Assembly (NCBI GenBank): GCA_024180945.1
Contig: JAKSGN010000038.1
Location: forward strand, 2,790,001 to 2,854,000
Source of the DNA: Macrophomina tecta
Taxonomy: Eukaryota > Ascomycota > Dothideomycetes > Botryosphaeriales > Botryosphaeriaceae
Direction: 5' to 3'
Length of the DNA stretch: 64,000 nucleotides
In this document: positions 34,918 through 45,041 of the stretch, piece after piece
How the letters are laid out: every line of letters starts with the position of its first letter
How positions within the stretch are numbered: position 1 is the stretch's first letter
The notes under the pieces: generated by a model
Database searches by the model: none
Told to the model about the DNA's origin: nothing
What the model saw: only the letters and a program-made list of their open reading frames with translations
Program-made: the position numbers and the translations under genes

Positions 34918-36414
34918 CTATTCTATCATGAACTTCCATGCCACATGCGCCAAAACCTGGCTCGGGTAGTCCACCGCCCGGTAGAATATCTCCGCTCCTG
35001 GAACTACCGCAAAGAAACACACCGCCAGGCAGAGGATGTTGCACGCCCCCTCCGGCCAGTTTTTCTCAACGCGCAAGTGGAGAAACAACTTGATGCCGGC
35101 GGTGTAGATGACTGTCGCCTGGATGAGGAAGTAGCCTGCAGAGTGGGCCGTATGTTAGCCCGCATGCATAGAACAACCCATGTGGGGAGGGTTTGGGGGA
35201 TTCTCTGCAGCCGCATGGTGAAGAGTGGGGCCTGACTTACTGAAAGAGCGCCGTCCCAGGTACATGAAGAGTGGGTTTCGGAAAATCAGCTGGAGCACAT
35301 CCGACGTCTCCATCATGAGCATGAACCCGAGGATAATCAGGTAATTGTCGTCGCGCGCTAGCGGCTGCGACAGGTCCAATCCGTCGTTGAGCCCGCCAGC
35401 GTTGTAGAGGCCCGTGTGGCCCTTCAACTCGGCGTTGGCGTACGCCGGCCGCCAGGCGATCCACAGGTACTCCATTATAAGGCCAGCAAGCAATAACACG
35501 CCGTACAAGACATACGACGGGCACCGCACACGCTTGCCGCCGGGCAGGTGGATCGGCACGCCGCGCTGGGCCTTCGCCTTGAAGTCCATGCTCATGGCCA
35601 CGTCGGCCAGCAGCACGCCCGTAACCGAGTACCATGCCCACGACTGCACCCACCACGCCGTTGCAATGAAGAACATGAACGCCTTGACCCGCCACGAGTT
35701 GCGCGTGTACGGGATGCAGATCATCGTCATGTAGACCGTGTAGCTCTGCACGAACACAATGCTGACCGTGTACAGCGTCTGCGACGGGAAGGCCGAGCTG
35801 CCCATCTGCGTCGCGTAGTTCTTGTTGACCCAGAAGAGCTCGAACATGGAATTGAACCAGTGCAGGAAGCTCTGGATGCGCGCCGGCGTCTCGATCGTCG
35901 CATTGCCCGTGCGAGTCCTGAAGTCGTCGATGTACTCGAGTCCAATCTGGTTGAGAACGACCGTGGAAAGACCGAAGCCGACCGCTGTGGGGATCCAGAG
36001 ACGGATACCACGACGGAAGACCTGGCTGGCAACTACCTGGCGGGCCGGATTCTGCAGAAAGGGAATGATGATGGTCCGGGCCGAGAGGAGCACGATGAAC
36101 GAGTAGATGAGGGACTCATTCCAGAAGAGGACGGAGAAGACCTTGCGGAGGATGATTTGGTAGAAGGGTCCGTCGGTGTTCCCTGAGTCCTTCACCGCGG
36201 CGGGCGCAAAGACGGTCAGGAAGACCCAGACAAAAGACTGGATGACGAGAAAGCCGCGGATTCCGAGGAGCCAGTCGTACTCTGGAGAAGGCGTAGGCGC
36301 AGAGCGGAAAGAAAAGAGAGATCGAAGCAGCGTCTTGTTGGTCGAGTCCTCAGCAGCTGCAGAGGGGCTGTTGTCCTCCTCCTTCTCGCTCACGTGGGCA
36401 ATTGGGAGACCCAT
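34918..36414 (-). CDS. Acyltransferase-3 family membrane protein
   Basis: Multi-pass acyltransferase of the AT3 family, which transfers acetyl or other acyl groups to sugars or lipids at membranes. Exons 36414-35241 and 35135-34918 give 463 residues. The first helix is at about residue 45, EYDWLLGIRGFLVIQSFVWV; the Arg of the family R-X10-H motif is present, but the His position holds a Trp or Val. The cytosolic R-X-X-R motif is present as RGIRLWIP. Further helices include YTVYMTMICIPYT and VLYGVLLLAGLIMEYLWIAW, and the last exon adds YFLIQATVIYTAGIKLFL. It is the first gene of a block with the GT2 synthase and a second AT3 protein. A hexanucleotide repeat lies about 530 bp upstream. The acceptor is not predictable from sequence. 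Confidence 0.85.
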
Positions 36415-36944
36415 GGTCGAGGAATGTTGCTGCTTGCTTGCTGACTGCGTTCTCTGCTGGGACGACAGATGGAAAGCGGCAGCCGGGCCAAAGGTTGAAT
36501 CTTGTCTGGCTGAGAGAGGGCTGCTGGAGACCGAAGTGCTCCTAGACCGGACTGAACTTTATCGTCCACGGGTGCATGTTGCAGCAGGCGGGCAGCACGG
36601 GCCGGAGCAGGCATAGTTGCGGCGGCATTGGCAGATGGTGGTGGTCGAGGGCAGCACAGAGCAGTCAGAGCGCCAGCAAGGGCACCGACTGCAGCGGCAG
36701 GGGGGGAGAGCAGACGGTGGGCTTTTTTGGCGGGGCTCGGACCTCGTGGTAGTGCCAAACTGGCGTGGATCGTCAGGCCGAGCGGCACGCACGGACTCGG
36801 TGAGAGAGCTGAGGAGACGGACGGGCGAGAACTACGTTCTGGCGAGCTGGAGACATCACGGTTGCGTAATGGCACGACTCAGATAGCGGAGAGCGCGCAG
36901 TCGCCGGGCGGATCGGCATCGGTATTGACTCAGGCAGCCAGGCC

Positions 36945-36981
36945 GGCACAGGCACAGGCACAAGCACAGGCACAGGCACAA

Positions 36982-37014
<33 letters not shown>
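36945..37014. repeat. CAGGCA hexanucleotide array
   Basis: About 12 tandem copies of CAGGCA with two CAAGCA variants. It lies about 530 bp upstream of the acyltransferase start codon on the other strand, so it could affect that promoter. Such arrays change length easily. Confidence 0.9.
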
Positions 37015-37017
<3 letters not shown>

Positions 37018-37525
37018 CGACGACAAGCACCAATTCGGGCTCCGGTGCAAATGTGATGGCTGTCAGGCTTTCGCGTCCCTTATGACAGGCCATTCCTAGC
37101 CCCATCGCTGCTGTGGTACCAAGCGTTTCAGCCGATAAGCCTCTCCCGCCAGCCTGGCTCGTCTCCCCCGAGCAGCGCGCCAGGGGGCCCAGCACGCTAT
37201 CTCTGTCCTGTCCTGTCTGTCGTTGTTACCACACCGTAGAGCCCACTGTTGTCGTCAACGCTTGTCTGCGGTCTCTGCAGCTAGCCGGCCTGGCCCTTTT
37301 TCCTGGTGCCCACCCCAGCTCTCAATACACGCCTGTTGCTGCTACCTCCGACCAATCCCGGCCGTCGGCCCAATTCTCTCCATCCCCCTGGCGCAACCAC
37401 TGCTGAAAGCTCATTTTCTAGCCGCAAGACGACAGGGAAAACAAGGTCCTGGATTCCGTCCCTTCCGCAGCCCAACTATTCCCATTTTTCACCTTATCGT
37501 CCCTCGTTCGATGCCATTGCGGCTC

Positions 37526-37554
<29 letters not shown>
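37526..37554. repeat. A29 homopolymer followed by GAAA units
   Basis: Twenty-nine consecutive A residues, then four GAAA-like units to about 37571. It lies in the spacer between the acyltransferase and GT2 genes. Confidence 0.9.
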
Positions 37555-37556
<2 letters not shown>

Positions 37557-38840
37557 AAGAAAGAAAGAAAAGGAACCAAGCTGAGCGAGTAAAAAAGCTG
37601 AAATCGTCACTTGCCGCCATCTGCCTGCTTCTACCGCTGCTTCCCGCCTCTTACTACTGCACCGCTACCTGCCGTGCTGCCTCACCGCACTTGGTTTTTT
37701 TTCTTTTTTTTTTTTCGTTTGTTTGCCCATCACGAAAATAGGCCAAGCGCCACTGCTGTGTATAGACCGCTGTATTCCCCCACCCTGCAGCAATGTACTT
37801 CCTATCGTTGACCAGCTGCCTCATTCGGGAAGCGGGCCAGTATCTTGTTGAATACTGGCTTTTTGAGCACCGTAGCATCCCAGTCGCGTGGGGAGTGTGT
37901 GCTTGTCCGATGTACATCGCCCTGGAGTGTATGCGTGGCCGGAAAGCCAGGCCGTCTGTCCCCCAAGGCGCTCTCGCCAAGGGAACCGAGCGAGAAAAGA
38001 AGCGCGGCATGAGAGTGCTTGCTGCCTCGTCAGTGAGCCAGGGCGAGGGGGAAATAGATACCTTTTTTTTTCCCCTACACCTCCTACTCTCGCGCGATCC
38101 TCCTTAGCTGATGCTCGTGTCCTGTTCATTGAGTTCTCTATTCAATTTCCTTCGAACAGATTGCCCCAAGACCGTTTTTGTATCAATCGGATGCAGCCAC
38201 GATCCCTTCTCAGGTGGGAGGGTGAGGGGCCCGAGAAAGGGTGCTCCGGATTTCGCTTCCCGCCCCTGTTGTCTCCCCACATCCTCTTTCTTTTGCTATT
38301 TTGGCTTCATGTCGTGCGAGATCCTAAAAATTTCCCTTGTGAAACATCATTGCCCAGAAACGGTTGCAGGCTGATTAACGGCGCATATGCCGAGACCCCG
38401 ACGTCATAAGTCTGGGTCGCCACCAGAAAAAGGCCGTCTCCAGGATCATCCCAACAGATCGTCGCAAGAAGACGGGAGAGCGTCGTGGACTTCATGCAAA
38501 TCTTTTTACTCATATTCCTAAACTTAACCGTCTTTGGTCGCGCCTAGTACTCTAATATTAAACAAAAAATCGTGATCGACAATTAGCCTGACCTCCTAGC
38601 CAGGAGATAAGCAGCGACAAGCATCCGGCATTGTCCGTGTGCAGTAGTAATATGCACCCCTACTTCACCGCGAAAGACTCCCCTTCCGGCCCGTCTATAA
38701 AACCGCCGACGCCGCATAGATAAAAGGTGTGCAGAAAAAGAAACATGTACATGAATGCGATGCATGGTGTAGGGGGCCGCGGTCGCATGCAGCTGCATTG
38801 CGAACGCACCACCGCCTGAACACTGTGCGACGCCGCAACA

Positions 38841-40429
38841 TTACGACCGCGCCGTGGGGTTCCAGTTGCTGTAGTTGACCAGCTGTCGCGCGTTGCCATA
38901 CAGGCCAATCGTTGCATTCAACACGAGGTAGAACGGATACAGCACGGAGAACATGACAATCATTCTCAGATTGACAAACTCTGAGCGCACGCGTGCAGTG
39001 ATCCACAGCGTTGCGATGAGACAGGCAATACTGCAGGTTGCGTTAGCTCACATTCTTGGAACACCGGCCTGGGCAAATGCTTTTGTGGGGAAACGTACGT
39101 GATAATGAAGAACCAGACCGAGACCGGAAACGTGAACCAGATAAGCTTCACGAACTCCACCGGGTTCGCAGGCCACTTTGTGATGATGAAGCCGAAGACC
39201 AGGCAGGTGTATTGCGTGACAAGGTAGTAGCTGAGCTCGCGAATGGCCAGAAGGGAGAAAAGGCCGAAGCGCACCTTGAATCTCCGGGGCGAACCGTCCG
39301 GCGACTTGTTGTACGCAAGCTTGCAGTGCTTGATGCTCGCTTGCGTCCAACCCTGCGCCCACCGCAGCCTCTGTTTCCAGAAGGACGCGAGTGTGGTCGG
39401 CGCAAGCTCGTACGACACGACATTCAGATCATGGACCGTGTTGGCGCCACGTGACACAGCTCTCAGCGCAGAGTCGATGTCTTCGGTGAGCATGTCGCCG
39501 TCCATTCTGAGGTCCTTGAGCAAGGAAGCGCGCCAGTAGCCGTTGGACCCGCAAAAGAGACCAAACTCCCACATGGTCGCGCGGCCCGGATGCGATACAG
39601 CATAGATCTTGTCAAACTCGACAGCGATCATGCTCGCCAGCACGCAGTCCTTGGAGTTGAACACGACACATCGACCTTGGACGATATCCACTGTGGAGTC
39701 CTGGCAGAAGCGCTCGGCAGCCCAACGCGGGCCGTGTGGGTGAGGGTAGTGATCGCAGTCGTAGATTGCAATGACGTCCGAACCCGTATCAAGGGTGAAG
39801 AAGTAGTTGAGGTTGTCGGCCTTGGACGACGAGTTGGGAACCTTGATGACTCGCAGCTGCGAGTGCTTGGATTGGAGATCGCGCAGCTCAGTTTCAAGCG
39901 GCTCGATGGGTTTCGGGGTGTTGTACAGGATGTTGATTCGGATCTTGTCGACTGGGTAGACGATCTTGGTGACGGCGTGCAGAGCACGGTCCATAATAAT
40001 GTCCTTCTCGTTTGGGAGGTAGGCAACAATCAGGATGTCGATGACTGGAAGGTTTTCGTCCGGGGTTGGGAACCTCCACCCCTTCTCCTCAGCCTTCACC
40101 ACGGCCTTCCGCGCATCACGGACGGGCGAGAGGCTCAGGAAAGCCTCGATGACGGTTGAGGCGGAGATGTAGAAGTTGGTGGCCAGGTAGACGAACCAGA
40201 ATATTCCGATCCACTTGTTGGTAGCCACCATGTATATACAGACGGAGAAGACGAAGTAAGAGAAGACAAGTGCAAATGGAGTCCACTCGGTGATGAAGTC
40301 GGAAATGCGAGTCAGCAGCCTCGGCTTCCGCAGGCTCTCGACCAGGGCTTCATCAGAGGAGGGAGCACTGTAGAGCGACTTGGGCTGCTCCTCCTCGATG
40401 GTGACAGTGAAGTCTTTGTGGTCAGCCAT
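38841..40429 (-). CDS. GT2 polysaccharide synthase
   Basis: Membrane-embedded family 2 glycosyltransferase of the processive cellulose/chitin/hyaluronan synthase type. Exons 40429-39099 and 39030-38841 give 506 residues. Two helices (about 50-98) precede the catalytic domain. The catalytic set is complete: IDILIVAYLPN, the DxD in IYDCDHYP (Asp224, Asp226), TED at 315-317 and QRLRW at 353-357. C-terminal helices include YYLVTQYTCLVFGFIITK and, across the intron, FFIITIACLIATLWI. The size and motifs resemble the fungal GT2 group that includes the Zymoseptoria and Fusarium GT2 proteins needed for hyphal growth on solid surfaces; that assignment is from memory. The product sugar is unknown. It is divergent from the GH16-like/acyltransferase fusion. 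Confidence 0.9.
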
Positions 40430-41945
40430 GTTGGACGGAGGATTGGTGTTGGCAGGAGACGGAAATGACAGCGAAGAGCCAGAGAGTCAACGCGGGCTCG
40501 GGGCAGAAATAGCGAGTGATAATGGAACGAACGAGTAAAGCACAGGACCGGGCTCTGGCGATCTGTCGACCGAGGACACGAGTCGGCGAGAACGAGTGAT
40601 TGCCAGACGCTCGGTCAATGGCTTGAGATGGCAGGCTTAAGAAAAAGATATCAGCCAGATTGGGCAAGGCCGGGCTTGCGGCATGGATAGGAGCCACTTC
40701 TCGGTGGGCCAGGGCGGCTTCCATGCATCGGTAAATTTCTCATCTCCATGGAGGTGGATGACCAGGGTAGCATCGGGGCAGACAGGGGAGCAGCAGGGCT
40801 GCGCGGGCTGCGGTTGTGGGAGCACAGGCCGGCTCGCAGGTTGAGACTCCTCGCCGGCAGCTGCACTTGGATGTGACGGGGGCGGGCGGCCGCCTTGCGT
40901 GTAGATGCAATGACAATATTGGAAATTAGAAGGGCACCATGGGGGTGGGCGCTGATAGGCGGAGTCGGCGTCCTTGGGGTTCCGGCGGCAACTGCAGGCA
41001 GCAGAGAATGCGGCTGCTGGGGCGCTGGCCGGGTTTGCGCTCGCAATCGTGGGAGGCGATCGGTGCTCTGCGCGCTGCGCTGGCCATGGGTGCAGCGTGG
41101 TGGGCAGTGGGGCGTGTGGACGTGCAGTCGGTGGGTGGCGGGCAGCAAAAGCAAGACAGCGGAGTTCAGAGCAACAGCACTAGCGAGCGCCAGGGGAGGA
41201 AAGAGCCCAGTGCCTGCCTAGCCTAGCGGGCGGGCTGCCGGCCAGTGGCTTGTGCGCCCACGATGATCTTCCGCCGCTACACTACCGCCTGTCCTGCCGT
41301 CAATCATCGCCTCCTCCATCATAGCCTGCGCCGCACGCCATCTCTCCGATCATGATGGGCCGGTGCGTCTTCAGCTGGATCCGCGACTCGCTCGCCGATT
41401 CGGCCCGCTGCTCACCTCTGCGCAGCGCCCCAGCTCCCGGCCAGCCAAGGGCACCCAGATGCGACTCCTCGCCCTCCACCCTTCCATATCACCGCTGCGG
41501 CCTTGGCGTGCAGCACTCCAATCTGGCTCGCTTGCCGATACGAACGCGCGCCAAACGGCCAATTCGAAGCTTCGCCTCCTGCACGCCGCGCCAAGCCAGG
41601 TACCTGCCTGACGCCTGAGCCAGCTGCATGTGTGCAGGGACCAGGGTCCGCGCCTGCAGGCCAGGGCATCGAGCCTTGCCCGATTTTTTTTTCTTTGTGA
41701 GGCCTTTCTGTTGCGCCGCTATGATGGCGGCGGCGGTGGTGGTGCTGGCCGATCCGCCTGACGAGCCCGCCCTTTCCAGCCATGGCCCGCTGTCAAGGTC
41801 CCACCGCGAGCCCGTCCGATATCTTCTGCCACGCTCTTCTTCCTCTTCCGGCTGATAGCAGCATTAAACGCTCTGAAACCCGCATCTTCTACGGCCGCGT
41901 GCCGGCGCTCGTTCTCTCTCCCTTTCCTGCCGTGCGAAACTTCAC
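40430..41945. promoter_or_regulatory. Shared 1.5 kb region between divergent GT2 and fusion genes
   Basis: The start codons of the GT2 gene (minus) and the GH16-like/acyltransferase gene (plus) face away from each other across this interval, so it must contain both promoters and leaders. It is GC-rich in the middle and pyrimidine-rich next to each gene. No protein-like ORF or obvious operator repeat is seen. Confidence 0.5.
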
Positions 41946-44900
41946 ATGGCTTCCTCCACAATGCAGTCCTGCCTGGCGGCTGCCCTCCTAGCCCTTCTCT
42001 TTCTGGCCAGTCCTGCCTCCGCCGCCGCAGCAGACTGCTCTTGCGGCTTCTACGACGACACCACTGGCGACCTCTTCACCGAGTCCCTGATCCAATACTT
42101 CAACGAGACCTCAGACCTCGACGAGTTCATCCTCGAGAACTTTGAGCACAAGGCTGAGAAGAGTTGGAACAGCAAGTTCCGCCAGGGAGCCCTTCCTGGC
42201 AATGTCGTGAACAACAGCACCTCTCTCGAGCTCTACTGTGACCCTTACACCGACAACCATGTGGTCAACGGCGGCAGCCTCAGGTCTGTCCGCCGTGACA
42301 TTCAGTATGGCTCCTTCCGTTCTCTCATGCGTGGCCCCCGCCAAGGCATGGGCGGAAGTTCCATGACCATGAGACTGCTCTTCAACGAGACCGAATCCTT
42401 GGAAATCAATGTCATGAACACCGACTCCAATGCCACCGCCTGGGTCAGTACCTTAATGCAGAACGAGTGGCCGGACCGTGATCTGGGCATCAATTACACC
42501 GTTCTGGGCAACAGTTCCCTAGCCAACGGAACCGCCTGGCCCTGGGACTTCATGGAGTTCCGCATCGACTGGACAGACAAAGAAGTCCGCTACTACGTTG
42601 GGCAGAACAACAGTCGCACAGTGACCAAGAAGAAACATGGCCACATTCCGACAACTCCCTCGCCTCTGTACTTCCGTCATTGGTCTACCGGCAACACATA
42701 CTCTATGGAAGGACCTCCGTACTGGAGGTCTGTTGCCAATGTTGGCTGGATGCGCATGTTCTTCAACACCTCTACCATGACGACCGAGCAGCACAAGGAA
42801 TTCGACGCGCGGTGTACCGTCCAAGATGCATGCTCTATGGATGACATGAGCCTCCGGTTGGTCTCTTCGTACTCCACCAATGCTACGGTGAAGTGGAAGC
42901 ATCACGACCCCCGAGGAGGTCTCCTGACGGCCCCTCTCTGGATTTCTGTCATAATGGCCATTTTTTCGACTTTCCTCCTGATTCATGCTTTTGTCAAGAA
43001 AGCGATCGGTAAGAGAGCAGCATCTGGACATGGTCACGGCTCGGTGACTGAGGTCGGAAGTGGCTCCGATCGGTCTTCCCCGGTCCCTCCCTACAGGTCG
43101 ACCGAGCCCAGTATTATCGTATCTGGAAGTGGGACTCCGTTCAATCAAACCAGGCCTGGCACTCCAGAAAAGAAAAACAGCAACGAAGCGCTTCCCCGGC
43201 GCTCGGACTTTACTCCATCTGCATCGGGCTGTTCGACTCCACTGCCCCGCTATGAGAGCAGGGAATATCTCGGCCGTTTCGACGAGGATGCGATCACTCC
43301 GGCTTCATCCACGCCGACACTTCCGAATGTGGCTCCCGATGCGTTTGCTTATCCGGCGTCGACCAGGGCCTCGTCGCTGAGAAATGCCGTGGTTTACACG
43401 GACAGCAGTGCTGTGCCGGAGTATGCACTTCCGGATTCTGCTAGGGATTCAGCACAGACACTCGTCACAAAGGCGCCCAGTTCACCGGTCCTGCCCAAAT
43501 CGCCAGCATCCCCACCACCGTGGTCACCCAAGATCAGGGAAAAAGGGTTTGGTGCTGCCAGAGTCCGGGAGGTTGCTGAGGAGCCCAGAGAGCATCCTCT
43601 GAAGAATGCTACGAGTGCGGCAGACACTAAGCCTGTGGACAAAATACCCACTGCGAAGAAGGCGCGAGTCGACTATTTGGCTGGTCTTGTTGCTCTCTGC
43701 TCGATCTTCGTTACACTCATCCATTTCCACTTGACCTACATTCCCGCTGTCGTTATCCCAGGAGCCTTCGTGCACTACCCAAGTGAGCTGTGGGCAGAGA
43801 AGCTTATCTCCCCGTTCATTATGAACCAGATGTGGCTCGGCGTGTTCTTCACGACCTCCACGCGCTTCCTGTCCGCAAGGTACTTCCGCGAGGGAAAACT
43901 GGATGTCATCGCGGAGCGTGCCGTGAAGCGAGCACCGCGTCTCATGATCCCTGTCACCGCCATGGTCCTTCTGGAATACTTCTTCATTGATGTTGGCGCA
44001 ACCAAATATCTCGAGTATTTGCCTTCCGTGACCTGGTCCACGTGGGGTTATGTGGCCAAATTCCCGTCGGTCGGCCACTTCATCAGCGAGGTTCTCGAGC
44101 TTGTATACCTCATCCCCAACGCAGTGCCTCAAATCACCTTCAACTACTGCACCGGGGTCTTGTGGACTATCGCTGTGCAATTGCAAGGCTCGTGGGTAGT
44201 GCTTCTTGGGGCAATTGTCATCCGTGAAGTCAAGACACCCTGGAAGCGCTTCGGATACTATGCGTTTTGCGTAGTAAACAACTGGTACGCGCGTAACTGG
44301 GGCAGTTTCTTCTGGCTTGGTCTGATGCTCACTGATCTCGACATCACGTTCAAGTGGAGGAAGTATTTGTATCCGCGTCCTCTGGTGTACTATCCGCTCA
44401 TCGGCTCCTGCATCTTCTGTACTCTGGTCGGTTTCACCATGAACCTGTTGCCCCAGTGGATCTCGTACAACTTCACCACCCACGAAAACGGCATCCATCC
44501 GGATCAAGAGACTGGCCTTCCCATCGTGGATACCGCGAACTATGGCTACCCGAATTACTACGAGCCACGCTTCAACATGCTTCTGTTTGCTGTCGGTATG
44601 CAAGCGATTGTCGAGTTGTCGACGGTTGTGCAGAAGATTCTTTCGTTCCCGGTACTTGTTTGGGTGTTCCCGCACATTTTCACCATTTATCTCATTCACG
44701 GCTTCATATTCTGGAGTTGGGGCGCATGGCTATGTGTCTTCCTGGCTGGCAAGGACTTTGTCTACTGGCTGAACATTTTCATTGTCGGCATCACCTGCTA
44801 CGCGATTATCATCCTGTCGCTGCCTATTGTGACTCCGGCTATCGAGATTCTGGGACGGGATATCACCGTCAACATCTGGGAATTTGCCAACGTGAAGCCT

Positions 44901-45041
44901 CCGCCAAAGAAGGACACGCTGTACCCATTCAGCAAAGACGAACTTGGTATGGAAGGCGAGAAAAGCGAAGAGCATGCGAAAAGCAAAGAGGAGCACGGTG
45001 AGAAGTATGAAGCAAAATTTGACGAAAAGAATGGCGTGTGA
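41946..45041 (+). CDS. Secreted GH16-like domain fused to acyltransferase-3 domain
   Basis: Single exon of 1,031 codons. A signal peptide (cleaved near ASPASAAAAD, about residue 26) leads into a GH16-like lectin/hydrolase domain at about 30-320, with many N-glycosylation sites. At the catalytic motif position it reads ESLEINVMN (150-158), where an active GH16 enzyme has ExDxxE. One helix at about 328-347 (LWISVIMAIFSTFLLIHAFV) is followed by a cytosolic Ser/Thr/Pro-rich linker to about 570. The acyltransferase-3 domain (about 573-980) has R-X-X-R as RAPRLMIP and many helices such as VWVFPHIFTIYLIHGFIFW; its tail is charged. The layout places a glycan-binding domain outside and an acyl-transferring membrane domain in the same chain. 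It lies opposite the GT2 gene. Confidence 0.88.
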   Translation: MASSTMQSCLAAALLALLFLASPASAAAADCSCGFYDDTTGDLFTESLIQYFNETSDLDEFILENFEHKAEKSWNSKFRQGALPGNVVNNSTSLELYCDPYTDNHVVNGGSLRSVRRDIQYGSFRSLMRGPRQGMGGSSMTMRLLFNETESLEINVMNTDSNATAWVSTLMQNEWPDRDLGINYTVLGNSSLANGTAWPWDFMEFRIDWTDKEVRYYVGQNNSRTVTKKKHGHIPTTPSPLYFRHWSTGNTYSMEGPPYWRSVANVGWMRMFFNTSTMTTEQHKEFDARCTVQDACSMDDMSLRLVSSYSTNATVKWKHHDPRGGLLTAPLWISVIMAIFSTFLLIHAFVKKAIGKRAASGHGHGSVTEVGSGSDRSSPVPPYRSTEPSIIVSGSGTPFNQTRPGTPEKKNSNEALPRRSDFTPSASGCSTPLPRYESREYLGRFDEDAITPASSTPTLPNVAPDAFAYPASTRASSLRNAVVYTDSSAVPEYALPDSARDSAQTLVTKAPSSPVLPKSPASPPPWSPKIREKGFGAARVREVAEEPREHPLKNATSAADTKPVDKIPTAKKARVDYLAGLVALCSIFVTLIHFHLTYIPAVVIPGAFVHYPSELWAEKLISPFIMNQMWLGVFFTTSTRFLSARYFREGKLDVIAERAVKRAPRLMIPVTAMVLLEYFFIDVGATKYLEYLPSVTWSTWGYVAKFPSVGHFISEVLELVYLIPNAVPQITFNYCTGVLWTIAVQLQGSWVVLLGAIVIREVKTPWKRFGYYAFCVVNNWYARNWGSFFWLGLMLTDLDITFKWRKYLYPRPLVYYPLIGSCIFCTLVGFTMNLLPQWISYNFTTHENGIHPDQETGLPIVDTANYGYPNYYEPRFNMLLFAVGMQAIVELSTVVQKILSFPVLVWVFPHIFTIYLIHGFIFWSWGAWLCVFLAGKDFVYWLNIFIVGITCYAIIILSLPIVTPAIEILGRDITVNIWEFANVKPPPKKDTLYPFSKDELGMEGEKSEEHAKSKEEHGEKYEAKFDEKNGV

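Larger units (their letters stand above)
36415..38840. other. 2.4 kb spacer with hexanucleotide repeat and A29 run
   Basis: Promoter region of the acyltransferase gene and 3' region of the GT2 gene. It holds the CAGGCA array at about 36945-37014, A29 at 37526-37554 followed by GAAA units, and T runs near 37700 and 38064. No protein-like ORF is seen outside the repeat readings. Confidence 0.45.

Noticed and set aside
43524..44699. 391-codon minus-strand ORF opposite the acyltransferase domain
   Set aside because: Antisense shadow; no motif, while the plus strand gives clear membrane helices and family motifs.
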